Below the pieces are notes generated by a model. That model ran no database searches, was not told the DNA's origin, and saw nothing but the letters and a program-made list of their open reading frames with translations. DNA of 14,055 nucleotides. Origin: Cyclostephanos tholiformis. Taxonomy: Eukaryota; Bacillariophyta; Thalassiosirophyceae; Thalassiosirales; Thalassiosiraceae. The translations under genes were made by a program, and so were the position numbers. The stretch covers positions 1 to 14,055 of the forward strand of contig JALLPB010000624.1 of assembly GCA_036939975.1 (NCBI GenBank). Reading direction: 5' to 3'. Of the stretch, positions 1 to 9,800 are shown piece by piece. Position 1 is the first letter of the stretch, and the number at the start of each line of letters is the position of its first letter.

Positions 1-774
1 GAGTGCCATAGATGTCCACCGCCCAAGGCCTGACGCGTCTTTCTCACATGATGGGGTGTCTAGGTATTCTGTGAGGGGACCAAACATGACTAGGGCCATG
101 CCACCTTCTTGGCATCTGCCGATGCGATCCGCCTTGTGCACATTGTGTGCCACGGCTGAGCGTACCTCCGCCTCTCCTCCCCAAAAGAGTTGGTTTCATC
201 CGTTCCTGTTTTCCTTGTGGCGGAGATTTTGTCGATGCTCGTTATATGCCACAATGTCGGCACCCAGCTCATCAATGAGGTCTTTCACCTTCTCCAGCTT
301 ATCATTCCCTCCTAGTCTGTTATGAATTCCATTTGCGTTCTCATACAGTAATCGTGTAATCCCTTCCTCCTTGCGGCCTGGAAGAGTCCCGTGTACAGTT
401 AGGACCTCATCAGACACCCCCCGAATATCTATCTGCTCTTGTTGTTGTATTTCTTCTCGTGATCAGAGACCGGCCGTGTTGATAGTGCCTGTTTCATCTA
501 GGCTCCAGCAGTGAGCACGGGCCGTGAGTCTCCCCTTTGCGTGGTATCTTGTCACCCGGTATTCTAGTGCTTTCAGGACTGTCATATGTGTAATCGTGTT
601 CAGGTGTCCTGGGTGGGTGGTGGTTGTGCAAGATCCATCATTATATATTAAATGTATACTCCTAACTGAGTCTCCCCAATTTCTAAACAAAGATGAATGG
701 TGCCGGTTCCTCCTCCCCCGTGAGGAGTCTGCCGGTGCTTGCCATGGATGGCATATGTCCGAGTGAGCGTCCAT
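1..774 (-). pseudogene. ORF2 N-terminal part: APE-type endonuclease, two in-frame TGA stops, cut by window edge
   Basis: Read on the minus strand in one frame from the first ATG (774-772) to the edge. The first ~100 residues are an uncharacterised leader. A core then starts with LLYENANGIHNRLGG and continues DELGADIVAYNEHRQNLRHK, GGEAEVRSAVAHNVHKADR and GGMALVMFGPLTEYL. The N-A-N-G-I start and the acidic-NEHR segment match the first motifs of AP-endonuclease-like (exonuclease/endonuclease/phosphatase) domains of retroelements, which nick the target DNA. TGA stops at 465-463 and 198-196 interrupt it, but the frame and conserved character continue across both, so these look like point nonsense changes rather than gene ends. 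The frame stays open upstream through the end of ORF1, so translation could begin by reinitiation or frameshifting. The RT domain would lie outside the window. Confidence 0.65.
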
Positions 775-845
775 TATGTCCCCCAATCCACTGTCCGCAT
801 GGTTTACACCCCCTCTCGTGGATTCAGAGAGAGCGTGGTTGACGA

Positions 846-3458
846 CTATCCGCCATCCGCCACACGCATGTCCCCTTCGTCCTCCTCACTCGGAGTGGAA
901 GTATTATTGGATGACCTGTTCTTTGTCACTTCCTTGTCGGGATTCTTGCGTGGCGGCGTTGCTGGGCTGGGGGTGGCTGCGGGGGCATCCCCCTCACTGT
1001 CGTCATCATCTTCTCCCTCCCCTAGACTAATGGGAGGTGCAGTGGGAGTGTTCTTGATATGACGATCGTGGACGGTTGCGAAGCTAAGTGCGTCGTTATC
1101 TAGGTCGAAAAGCATTGCAGAGTTCTTGTTCGCTGCTTTTTGGTTGGCTGTTTTCACCCCAATTTTTTTCAGGTCGAATGCATTCTTCCACCAGGTTGCA
1201 GTTTCGAGTTCCTCCGCCTTGTCGTTGTCCTTCTTCTCTTTGGGCGTGGTGATAGTCTGCATCTTGGGGTCCCACTCGCACTCATTGATCTCCTTTACTA
1301 AGGTTGGGTCGCACGTAGCCTTGACGAGATCCATGACAAATTTTGTGGGAAGGGAGGCGTCAGTCAAAAAGTAAAAAAGAAAACCTGCCACATGTTTGTT
1401 CATCATTTGAACAAGGCGTTCTGCTTCGACGCATGAGGGAATGATGGCCAGGACTGGTCCCATTTCCTCTGGTTGATGGAGCTCTGCAAATACCGAGAAT
1501 TTGTCTGCCATCTTGAAATAGGTGAATAGGACCATCCGGAGTGATACTTTCCCTTCATCAAATTGGACTTCTCCATCCAGGAGGAAAATTCCGAAGATAG
1601 ACTCTCCTGTCATCAAACCTTGGTAGTTTGCATGTCCCATCGCGCTTTTGACCATCCTCTTGACTTCTCCTGGGGTGGAATTGATGTCCATAACCTCACT
1701 GATGCGAGCTCGTTTGCCCAGGAATAGGGAGAGGAGGTTGCGCTCTTTTGCAAACTGAGTTAGCTCCTTGAGGTGCTTCTCGTCTGCGGGGTCCGTTTCG
1801 ATGGGTAGGACCTTTCTATTCTCCCTGACATGGTACGGAAGTTTGTCAAAGGCAGACACATCGAGGCCTTTCAGTCTGGGCACCTGACTGCGGATGGAGA
1901 TACTCGGAATTTTAGGAGCGTTGTAATCGTCATCATCTTCAAGGGTCATCCTCTCATGCTCCCTGATGCTTCCTGCTTCTTCCAGAATGGATGATATGGT
2001 AGCTAGGATGATTCTATAGGGAGTGCCGGTGAAGATGTAATATAGTGCCAATACCGCCTTGCTGTCCTGGGATTGCAGGTTTTTCACTGAGAGCTTTCCT
2101 CCATCGTTGGCCTCCCACTTGGTTTTGATGCCATGCACGAGAGAGCTGGGCTCGATATCGGTTGCAATGACGATTGTGAAGTAGACCACCGGATCTTTGT
2201 AAGCGCTCTCTTTCGACTCATTATCACGGTGCCCTTTCTTAACATTGTTCTCCTGCTTCCAATCTTTCTTCTTCTCAAATATGCCATTTCCGGAGGTGTA
2301 GGTGTATTGTCCAAGGTGAGTAAAGTTGATCGGTACATCGTCTTTGGTAGTAAGCAGCTTCATCTTGGTAGAGGTGTCAGATTTAAGGGGGGCAAGGGCA
2401 AAGTGACTGTCCAGTATCCTCCCGTTCGTGAGTAGGAGCTTAATAGCGGCGATGAACTCCTTAGTCTTGTCAGCCTTGGTTAAGGTGATCGCGGCTTCCA
2501 CGAAAGTCTGGGGGCGAACGTAAGTGTGTGCTGGTTGGGTGATACTGAAGCTTTTTGTGGTGTAGCGATTTGTTGCTCTCACTGAGCTTGCATTCCTATT
2601 TTTTTTCTTCACTGGGGAGTTTATAGTTGGATTGGTGCCACTGTTGTGTGCGGTTGCCACCACGTAGGATAGTTGGTTCGGGTTGATGCCATGACGCTCA
2701 GGGCTCTTATCCTCTTCTTCTTCTGCTGTCTCTGAGGTAGGGGTCAGGAGTAGTTCCTCTAGCTTGATGGTCATTCCTTCAGTGGCGGCGAGAACCTCAG
2801 CCACGGTTGTGATCGGAGAAATGGTTGGCGTGAGTAAGGCCGCTTCCTTTACCGCGTCCGACTTCTTCTTGAGTTCCTCTTCGGCTTGTTTCTCCTCCGC
2901 TCTCTTCTTCTTCGTTGCTTCTCGCACTGCCTTTTCTTTCTCGACCACCTGCTTCAGTGAATCTGCTGCCATAATGTTTGTCTTCTTAGTTGCAGCCCGT
3001 GTTCTGGTTTTAGTGGTCTCCAATCCTGGCCTACTCCCCACCATTGTAATTGGCAGTGAATTGGTTATTGCTGTCCGAGAATTTGTTGGGGTCGCCCACA
3101 ACGATGCTGAATCCTTCAGGTGGTCCGTGGGATTATCAGGAGTCAAGGAAGTAACCTTTCTCGCCAAGGAGTCTGCAGGTGCAGCGTGTTTGCAACTCTT
3201 CGCCACCACTTTGCTGCAGCTGCCTAACCTCCTGAAGGCGTTCGAGGGTTCGTTTCCGGTGAAGGGCTTCTCGCTTCTTCCTTGCGAGGCGACGCTTGGC
3301 GCAGTTGGGACTTGCTGATGCTTTGTCGGACAGGGGGGTGGTATGATCAGGGGCGGGAGCGGACGTTCGAGTTGGATGTGGTGCTGGCATATTATGGTCA
3401 AGAGTAGGACGAGGGTGATGCCTATGGGAGTGTGTGCGAGGAGGTTGTGATGAAACAT
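846..3458 (-). CDS. ORF1 (gag-like) protein of the left LINE-like element, 870 codons, intact
   Basis: Uninterrupted ORF ending in TAG (848-846). The first ATG is at 3458-3456. The first ~160 residues are Pro/Ser/Thr-rich and low in complexity, with a hydrophobic run at residues 11-24, and may be untranslated leader; M163 (2972-2970), just before a charged segment, is a plausible real start. Residues 165-205 are rich in Lys/Glu/Ala and look like a coiled coil. A folded-looking core spans about 310-800 (TFVEAAITLTKADKTKEFIAAI near 318; DPVVYFTIVIATDIEP near 422; HVAGFLFYFLTDASLP near 689). The tail is acidic and Pro/Ser-rich (815-866). No CCHC zinc knuckle or RRM is evident. It resembles gag-like ORF1 proteins I recall upstream of endonuclease ORFs in diatom retroelements; RNA binding is inferred from position only. 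Confidence 0.7.
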   Translation of the reverse strand: MFHHNLLAHTPIGITLVLLLTIICQHHIQLERPLPPLIIPPPCPTKHQQVPTAPSVASQGRSEKPFTGNEPSNAFRRLGSCSKVVAKSCKHAAPADSLARKVTSLTPDNPTDHLKDSASLWATPTNSRTAITNSLPITMVGSRPGLETTKTRTRAATKKTNIMAADSLKQVVEKEKAVREATKKKRAEEKQAEEELKKKSDAVKEAALLTPTISPITTVAEVLAATEGMTIKLEELLLTPTSETAEEEEDKSPERHGINPNQLSYVVATAHNSGTNPTINSPVKKKNRNASSVRATNRYTTKSFSITQPAHTYVRPQTFVEAAITLTKADKTKEFIAAIKLLLTNGRILDSHFALAPLKSDTSTKMKLLTTKDDVPINFTHLGQYTYTSGNGIFEKKKDWKQENNVKKGHRDNESKESAYKDPVVYFTIVIATDIEPSSLVHGIKTKWEANDGGKLSVKNLQSQDSKAVLALYYIFTGTPYRIILATISSILEEAGSIREHERMTLEDDDDYNAPKIPSISIRSQVPRLKGLDVSAFDKLPYHVRENRKVLPIETDPADEKHLKELTQFAKERNLLSLFLGKRARISEVMDINSTPGEVKRMVKSAMGHANYQGLMTGESIFGIFLLDGEVQFDEGKVSLRMVLFTYFKMADKFSVFAELHQPEEMGPVLAIIPSCVEAERLVQMMNKHVAGFLFYFLTDASLPTKFVMDLVKATCDPTLVKEINECEWDPKMQTITTPKEKKDNDKAEELETATWWKNAFDLKKIGVKTANQKAANKNSAMLFDLDNDALSFATVHDRHIKNTPTAPPISLGEGEDDDDSEGDAPAATPSPATPPRKNPDKEVTKNRSSNNTSTPSEEDEGDMRVADGG

Positions 3459-3999
3459 CTTTGGGAGGGGGTTTTCTCGGTTGAGAGGGTTGGATGACTG
3501 TTTGTTTTGGGGTAAGAATTCCCTTTTGAAGGGAAAGTATTAGTTGAAGCTTTGGTAGGGATTGTTGTGTAGGTTGGGATTTTATACAAAACTAGTGTTT
3601 TTAATTCATTCAATAGGGCTATTTCCTGGCGCGGTGAAGGTTTTTTTTTCCCGCTTTGTGTGGTGGTCTGGGGGGGGGGATGAGAGAGACAACGACGTTT
3701 CAGGTCCCGCTGGGTCAGCGTTGCATTATTTCAATCGCCCAGGCCGATCAAAAATATGGAGAAGGTGTAATTGATGGTTATAGATGTTGACGGCAGGTGG
3801 TGTGGTGATCTGTTGGTTGTCGTCGATGATTAAATTGATAAGGGGCAGGGCTATTTACAGTAGTTCCTATGTAGGTTTTGGTATGTTTTTGGTGTTTCTA
3901 CGATGTGTGTGTGACAGATCTAAATGAAAAGTGTCAATACTAAGGTGTCAGTTCATAAGTTTCAGTCAGAGTTGCAGAAATAAAGAGAAATTTAGAGTT
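3459..3999. other. Non-coding stretch upstream of ORF1
   Basis: No convincing gene. The ORF1 frame stays open to 3540 but has no ATG above 3458. A 10-base G run (3670-3679) and a T run near 3640 are present. It probably holds the 5' leader and promoter of the minus-strand element on the ORF1 side and neutral flank beyond, but no element boundary could be placed. Confidence 0.4.
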
Positions 4000-4035
4000 T
4001 GTGGAGTTTAAGTTTAGGATTTTGAAAAAACATAA

Positions 4036-4163
4036 GTCAGAGGAGCTTGAGTTGAGGATTTTGGAAAAAGTCAGAGGAGCTTGATTTGAGAATTTTAGAA
4101 AAAAGTCAGAGGAGCTTGAGTTGAGGATTTTGGAAAAAAAGTCAGAGGAGCTTGAGTTTACAG
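4036..4163. repeat. Tandem repeat, four units of 34-36 bp
   Basis: Units begin with gtcagaggagcttga at 4036, 4070, 4105 and 4141, giving periods of 34, 35 and 36; the last unit is partial. The length difference comes from the A run ending each unit (5, 6, then 7 As). A decayed copy without the gtcagaggagc head is visible just upstream (about 4004-4030, ending in ggattttgaaaaaa). Confidence 0.9.
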
Positions 4164-4189
4164 AAAATGGTCTAACTTAAGGGTGGAAT

Positions 4190-5400
4190 TAGGAGCTAAC
4201 TTAACTTTTTCCCATCTCTGGTGCCACTGGCCACTCCATCCCTATGAAAGACAAGCCAGGAAAATGTGTATCATTAATGTTGACAACAGTCCAGGCAGGA
4301 TGAAACTTCACCTCAATGCCAAGTTGAAGACGCTGGGCTTTGTCATGTACCCTTGCATTCCAAATATTGCATGATGCAAGAGACTGATCATCAATGCTAT
4401 GGGCCCTTTAAGGCTCAATTCTTGACAAAAATTGACCTAATTGTTGAAACAAGACTTGAGAAGAAGATAAGCCTCTTCCTCAAGCCAAAATTGTTTGGCT
4501 TGCCTTTGGTTGGTGGTGTATTATGAAACTGAGTTTGAGGTGGAAAAAGGTGTGATCCAGAAGTGGTTCTCATGAAAGCAATGCTTAGCAGCTTGGATGA
4601 AGGTGAGTGCTGCTACAAATGAAGGCATCACCCAAGCATACCTGAATGATCCTCAGGTGCTAAGAATGATATGATCCTCAGGTGCTAAGAATGATGGGTG
4701 ATGATGGGGATACTGACAAGGATTGTCAAGTGATCCAAACAGCAAATGACATGGCTGAGGCTCTTGCTCATGCCAAGTATGATAGTCAGTGGCTACAGGC
4801 TATGTTCAAGGTGGAAGAGGAGGAAGATATATCCATCACACAGCCGTACACTCTGGAAATCCAGATGGTGCTGGTGGCTGATGCAAGATCTCATGGTGGT
4901 TGGTTCAAAATGTCAAATCGGGGGACACATGTCACTCATAACAACATCTTCATTTCCATTGAAATGATAATCAGGAGCATAGAGAGAACCAAGTTGGCAT
5001 ACCAGAAGGAGAAGAAGTCCTGTCTTTGCCGGCAGAAATTGGAGGAGAAGGCATTTGCCATCCTTTGGCAAGAAAAGAGGACTGTCAAGTAGTATTAAGT
5101 GCATGAGTTGAACATATTGACGGGATGGTTCCTGGTCATCAATTGGAAAAAGGAGGACAATTTGGCCAAGTTGAGGCAAATTGTGGCAAAGGGGAAGCCA
5201 CCTCCCTTGTATGTGCAGTGGATGTAAGAGGATGAAGAGAGATTGCATAGTCTATTGGCAGATACGATTGATATCAGGGACATGGCATACAGGTGCAAGT
5301 TAGCACTGAAGCTGTTAGACCTACACTCACAGAGGCAAACTAATGAACTTTTGGCAAAGGAGAATAATTTATATGAAAGAGAGAAAGCAAAGGCCTGGAC
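4190..5400 (+). pseudogene. DDE-type transposase remnant (C-terminal half), frameshifted
   Basis: Conserved pieces follow each other on the plus strand in changing frames: TGHSIPMKDKPGK, then CIINVDNSPGRMKLHLNAKL and GFVMYPCIPN, then (frameshift near 4370) QETDHQCYGPFKAQF, then DPQVLRMMGDDGDTD, ADARSHGGW, an Lys/Glu-rich helix to 5092, then PPPLYVQWM-stop-EDEERLHSLLADTIDI near 5200-5275. The VDNSPGR and PN...QETD blocks look like the second and third acidic motifs of a DDE_1/pogo-like integrase fold, in a family I recall from diatoms. The N-terminal half with the first catalytic Asp and DNA-binding domain is absent. Lesions include frameshifts near 4260 and 4370, a TGA near 4575, a 25-bp duplication at 4646-4695 and stops at 5093-5100 and about 5226. 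Only six CpG occur in 1.2 kb. Broken beyond function. Confidence 0.6.
4646..4695. repeat. Perfect 25-bp tandem duplication inside the transposase remnant
   Basis: Bases 4646-4670 are repeated exactly at 4671-4695 (each begins atgatcctcagg and ends aagaatgat). Removing one copy makes the frame DPQVLRM run directly into MGDDGDTD, so the duplication is a later frameshifting event in a once-coding sequence. Confidence 0.92.
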
Positions 5401-6542
5401 TTATTCATCTGATCCAGTTGCATCATGGATGTCTAAGTCCATTGGCTGTTCCCACCACCAACAACATGATAATGCCCCCCTCTTTTGCTTGCCCTGCCTG
5501 CATTTGTCAAGAATTGGGCGGGTTGCCATGTACACAGCAATTGTCTGCTGGCAAATCAAAATGTACTCCTCCTCCATCATCTTCATTCCACAATCTTTCA
5601 AAACATCCTCCGACCTTGAATAGATCCACTCCCTATTCAGTCCTCTCTTTGGCTTGTTCTTCTTGGCCATCCTGTATGCAGCGCAAATATGGAAACCTTC
5701 AAGCCACGTAATTGCGGTCCGAGAAATGACCCATAATTTGCTGCCATAGAGGAGGATGGCTTGAATTATTGCCTGGTAGAACCTGGTGGCGACAAAAGGT
5801 GAGACGTTCTTGCTCCAAAGAACCTGCTCAATGTGGGCCCAGGTGGTGCGGGCTTTCCGCATCTGGGCATGGATTGCCTGAATATTGTTGTCATCCTGGG
5901 ACATGAGGCATCCCAGGTACTTAAATACTTCAACCTGCTCTAACACATTACCTCACACCAAGAACTGCTGCCATAGAGCCAATGCCAATGCCACCGCCGT
6001 CTCCCACTGCTGTTTCTGTTCTACCCCGATTTGACACTCCTTGGAGAGTCTGTGTTGGGGGTATGCAAAATGCACCTGCATTCTACATTGCTTGCACCTA
6101 TTGAAATGGCCCTGTTTAAGGACTTTTACCAAATCAAGTGGATGTACATCTCGAAAGTGCCTCCACATTATCCAACCATCCCACAAGTGTCCCTCACATC
6201 CTGGATGCAGGCAAGATAGGGCGCCAGGGTAGGGCATCTCGTTTACCATATACAGGATGGGCAGGTGTACTTCAAGCAGCTCTTCAGCTACCACTGCCTG
6301 CTGGTAGATGTCATAAATATCCGCCAGGTGGCGGCCAAGAGAACTTGCCTTCAGCATCCCACAGTGCCAGAATTCAACATCAGGAGAGTTCCACTCTGAA
6401 GCCATCACCCATCCATGTTGCATCCATCTGTATGACTCCGTCAATAGCTGCATCCAAATCTGCCCTGGAGTACAGATCATGAATTGCATCTTAGACATAT
6501 TCATTGGAAGACCAACCCTCATGAACAGGTTGACAAGGATGT
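5401..6542 (-). pseudogene. 3' half of interrupted retrotransposon ORF2: RT thumb, zinc fingers, C-terminal domain
   Basis: A single minus-strand frame from the insertion junction to TAA at 5403-5401, broken only by TGA at 5955-5953. In order: end of the RT region (NLFMRVGLPMNMSKMQFMICTPG); a C-x2-C type finger with the first Cys lost (HCGMLKASSLGRHLAD); a C2H2-like finger (CLHPGCEG...WRHFRDVHPLD); a CCHC-like motif (CKQCRMQ...HRLSKEC); a helical stretch (VEVFKYLGCLMSQDDNN); and the conserved C-terminal block (GFHICAAYRMAKKNKPKRG, YSRSEDVLKDCGM, WWWEQPMDLD). The inserted element carries the same series. The ORF end lies next to the transposase remnant, so little or no 3' UTR remains or its boundary is unrecognised. 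Non-functional. Confidence 0.8.
6531..6542. repeat. Target-site duplication, left copy (tgacaaggatgt)
   Basis: Identical to 10280-10291. The bases outside the 12-mer differ on both sides. The flanks belong to the two halves of the interrupted RT gene, and the reading frame is restored when one copy is kept. Confidence 0.88.
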
Positions 6543-6843
6543 GTGTGTAACTGAGACTCCAGTGGGGGTGGGTCATTTGCAATACTAGAGGATACCAATC
6601 CTTGCTGCATGTGCCGCCCCCGTCTGGTCATTGTCTTACTAGAATTAAAGATTTCTAAGGACCCACACAGTTAGATTCCTGTCCTCACCCACCAGTGCCC
6701 CCCCCTCCAAAAGGTTAGTCCACAGGTATATCAAGCCACTTAGCGCTTGATCCATTGGCATCTACCGCGCCCCGGCAATGCGTTCTCCTATGCCCTGACG
6801 TCGAGGAAGGAGCAGAAGAGCTCGATCGCAAGATCCAAGTGCA
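6543..6843 (-). other. 3' tail (UTR-like) of the inserted retrotransposon
   Basis: About 300 bases after the ORF2 terminal TGA (6846-6844), with no conserved coding signal on either strand. It holds a C/G-rich run near 6700-6707 and ends without a poly(A) at the target duplication. Confidence 0.55.
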
Positions 6844-9800
6844 TCAAACGTCGTCCAAGCACATCTTCTGCTCCCACCACCACTGCCAAGGCACTGAACC
6901 GCGCTTTTGATCTGCTCCCAGGCATTCCGCATGAATGCTGCATCCGACCACATACTTTGCGATCGTCTCCCATTGTACATTGATGTAGTGCTGGATGGTG
7001 TGCATCCCGCACTCCTCCAGCACTTTATCTGTGGGTGGGTAAACCCACTGCTGGTTTATCCCCCACCAAGGCACATTCTCGTGTGCCATTCAATACGCCG
7101 TGCGGGTATGAAACCCCTCAAGCCTGGCCAGGACGGCCGGGCTCAAAACCCAGGTTTCCCTTCCGTACAGAAGTACAGACTGCACGATCGCCTTGGAGAA
7201 CTTGGCGCTTACTCGTGGGGGCACATTCTCACGTTGGAGTACCTGTCCAACCCGTGCCCACGCCCCGCGCGCCTTGCAGAGCTGGCTCTGCATGGCTCTT
7301 ACATTGTTGTCATCTTGCGATAGCAGGTGGCCGAGGTATCGGAACACCTTGACTCTCTCCAATACGTCCCCATGCACCGTGAATTGCTGACGCAGAGCTA
7401 GTGCCGATAGCACCGCCATGTCCCGCTGGTGGCATCTTGCTGTCCCCATGCTGCACTCTTTGGTGTTGATGTGCGTTGGGAACCGCGGGTCTACTTGCAT
7501 TCTGCATCATGGGCACCGTGGGTATCTCCCTTCTTTCTTTATCACAACATGGTCCAACGGGTGTACATCGCGGAAATGTTGCCGCATCATCCACCTGTTT
7601 GCTAGCTCCCCCTTGCACAGGAGGAGCTGGCACTTGAGTTTCCCATGACACAGTGGTACTTTGTAGTGTACGCCCTCCCGCCCGCTGAGTAGCTCCTCAG
7701 CCACCAATTGCATCTGGTAGATCTCATGCTGATCTGCAAGGTGGCGGCTGAGGGAGCTTGCTTGCATGTCCTTTCCGCATTCTCTGCAGGTGACCGTGCG
7801 AGTGTCCCATTTGGCAGCTGGCGTCCGTCCGGTGTGTATCCGGAGGTATGAGGTGGTCGGGAGTTGGAGTTGAATCGTACCAGGCGTGCAGGTCATTGCC
7901 TGCGTCTTCTTGGTGTTGGTCTTGAGACCGACACGTTTGAACGCGCTGACAAGACCGTCAATCACCCGTTGTAGGAAGACGGGGTCCCTCGATGCTATGT
8001 ACGCGTCATCCACGTAAAAGATCACAAAAAGGGTCGCCATCATCCTATCTATCTCCTCCCTGTCCTCCGTCTATCTTCTCCCTCAAGAGTTGCAACCATT
8101 CCCACACGACCGCATCCACTATGACATTAAAAAGCTTTGCCGAGAGCAGGCCCCCTTGGGTCACTCCGTGGCCTGCCTTGAAAGGTGCGCCGTAATTCCC
8201 CGAGGCCCAGCAGACAATCGTAGCCTTGTCCCAGAAGTGGCGGATGAGCTGTCGCATGTTTGGGCCAGTGCCATGCCCCTCCAAAAGCAAGAGGCAGCGC
8301 TCCCGGTCCATGGCATTGAAAGCCTTCTTCAAGTCAATGAAGATCCCGTAAAATGGGGTCTGCTCAATGTGGGCATGTTGTTGGGACAACTTGGCCTCGA
8401 TCACCGCAGTGCCGGTCCCTTGCCCATTGTGGCAGCCGTGGAGGCTGTCGTGCAGGGCGATCGCCTCAAGCCGCTTGTCGATTATCCATTCGATGACCTT
8501 CCAAATTGGCTCGATGAGGCCGATGCCACGATAATCGCCGCCGCCCTTTGGGATAAGGACTGTGATGACCCAGCCCAATTGGGTAGGTATCTTGCCCTCG
8601 CCCCAGACGGCCTGGACTAGTTGCACCAATGCCTTCCATACCACTCCGGCGCCTACATTTGCTGGCCCCGTCTTTGGGTCTTCCTCTAACTTTGCCCCAT
8701 TGAGCCACTCTTTCAGGTACTCTGCCCGCATCTGCGACACTCCCGCACTGCGGCCATTGGTCAGTTCTGCGACCGCTGCTCGAATCTCCCCCTTGTCAGG
8801 GGTGTCGTCTCTAATTTCCGTACGCATCGCGGTGTGATCGAGGACAATGGGGAGGCCAGGTGAGTTGCGACATTGATAGAGCTTGACACGCTCGTCAGTC
8901 TGTCATTCCATTGTCTGAATACAAGGCCTCACCTGTGCTGTGTCTCGCCTGTCAGTACCACCCTTTCAGGTGCCGAAAGGCCTCATGGACATTCCCCTCG
9001 GCAAGCTCGGCGACAATTGATTTGCCGATCTGTGCCATGCGTGCTGCGCAGTCCCTCTTCAGCACTGCATGTATGGCCCACTGCATGCGCCGTCCTTCTG
9101 CCTGTCGAAGCTGTCCTGCCCGTCGGAGTGACATGTGCTGCTTTATCAGCAGCCACGTGCTATCACTCATCCAGTTGCACCAGTGGGCCTTCATCATCGT
9201 TGGCTCCACGCAAGTGGCTTTCAATGCCTCAAAGGCCTGTGTCAAGCCATCCTGCTGTTCCACGGGAGGTAGGCGTAGCGGGAATTCCTGGCGTTTCTTC
9301 TGATATTCCTTCAGCCTTCCCCCCCCCGATCTGATGGTCGCGACGATGGCTCGGTGATCCAAGTCATGATATCACGGCTATCGGAACCCTACCTTCACGA
9401 TTCGTCTGCAGTCCCGGTCACGTACCATAATATAATCCGGCTGGGAGTAATATAGCTTCTCTTCCCTCTTCTGCCGCCAGATCCCAGGGTGTGTATCTTC
9501 TTGACGCATCGACGAGGTCAATGTTGTCGATTAGATCGCAAATAACCTCGTCTCGTTTGTCCCGGGGTTCGCCGAAGTTAAAATTCAGGTCGCCCAGGAT
9601 GAGGGACATGCAACCTTCCGGACAGGCTTCCCAGGCAGCACGAAGGTCTTCGACCCCCATCATGTCAGTGGGGGGGATATATACTCCCATGCAGTAGAAA
9701 TGCTCGTTGCAAGTGACGAGTTGGAAGGTGAGGAGGTTCGGTGTCACAATTCTTGCCGGCTCCACCTCAAATCCCTGATGGTTCTCCCTCCACTATAGGG

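Larger units (their letters stand above)
1..3540 (-). mobile_element. LINE-like retroelement, 3' part cut off by the window edge
   Basis: A minus-strand element made of an intact ORF1 (3458 down to 846) followed by an endonuclease-type ORF2 (about 774 down to position 1). The two frames overlap around 846-870. The gag-like first ORF followed by an endonuclease ORF is the usual order of non-LTR retrotransposons. The RT part would lie beyond position 1 and is not seen. The 5' end is not defined: no terminal repeat or target duplication was found, and 3540 is only where the ORF1 frame closes upstream. DNA here is rich in CpG, unlike the transposase remnant to its right, suggesting a more recent arrival. 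Confidence 0.65.

Noticed and set aside
196..465. Reassigned TGA codon in this organism
   Set aside because: ORF1 and both RT copies use TGG for Trp, ORF1 is free of TGA, and TGAs elsewhere fall at Arg-like positions, so decay is the simpler reading.
2764..3318. 184-codon plus-strand ORF
   Set aside because: Antisense to ORF1; low-complexity composition (runs of Ser, Phe, Val) is the mirror of the Lys/Glu-rich coiled coil on the other strand.
4036..4163. CRISPR-like array
   Set aside because: Units are head-to-tail with no unique spacers; it is an ordinary tandem repeat in a eukaryotic context.
5340..5420. Short shared aaagcaa at 5386 and 11940 as a target duplication of the outer element
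   Set aside because: Seven bases in A-rich sequence is within chance, and the ends of the outer element are not otherwise fixed there.
5243..5623. 126-codon plus-strand ORF as an independent gene
   Set aside because: It is a chimera: its first part is the transposase C-terminus and the rest is antisense of the retrotransposon ORF end.
8090..8620. 176-codon plus-strand ORF
   Set aside because: Antisense shadow of the reverse transcriptase domain, whose catalytic motifs are clear on the minus strand.
8873..9334. Plus-strand ORFs of 130-153 codons
   Set aside because: Antisense to the endonuclease-RT linker; no recognisable features of their own.
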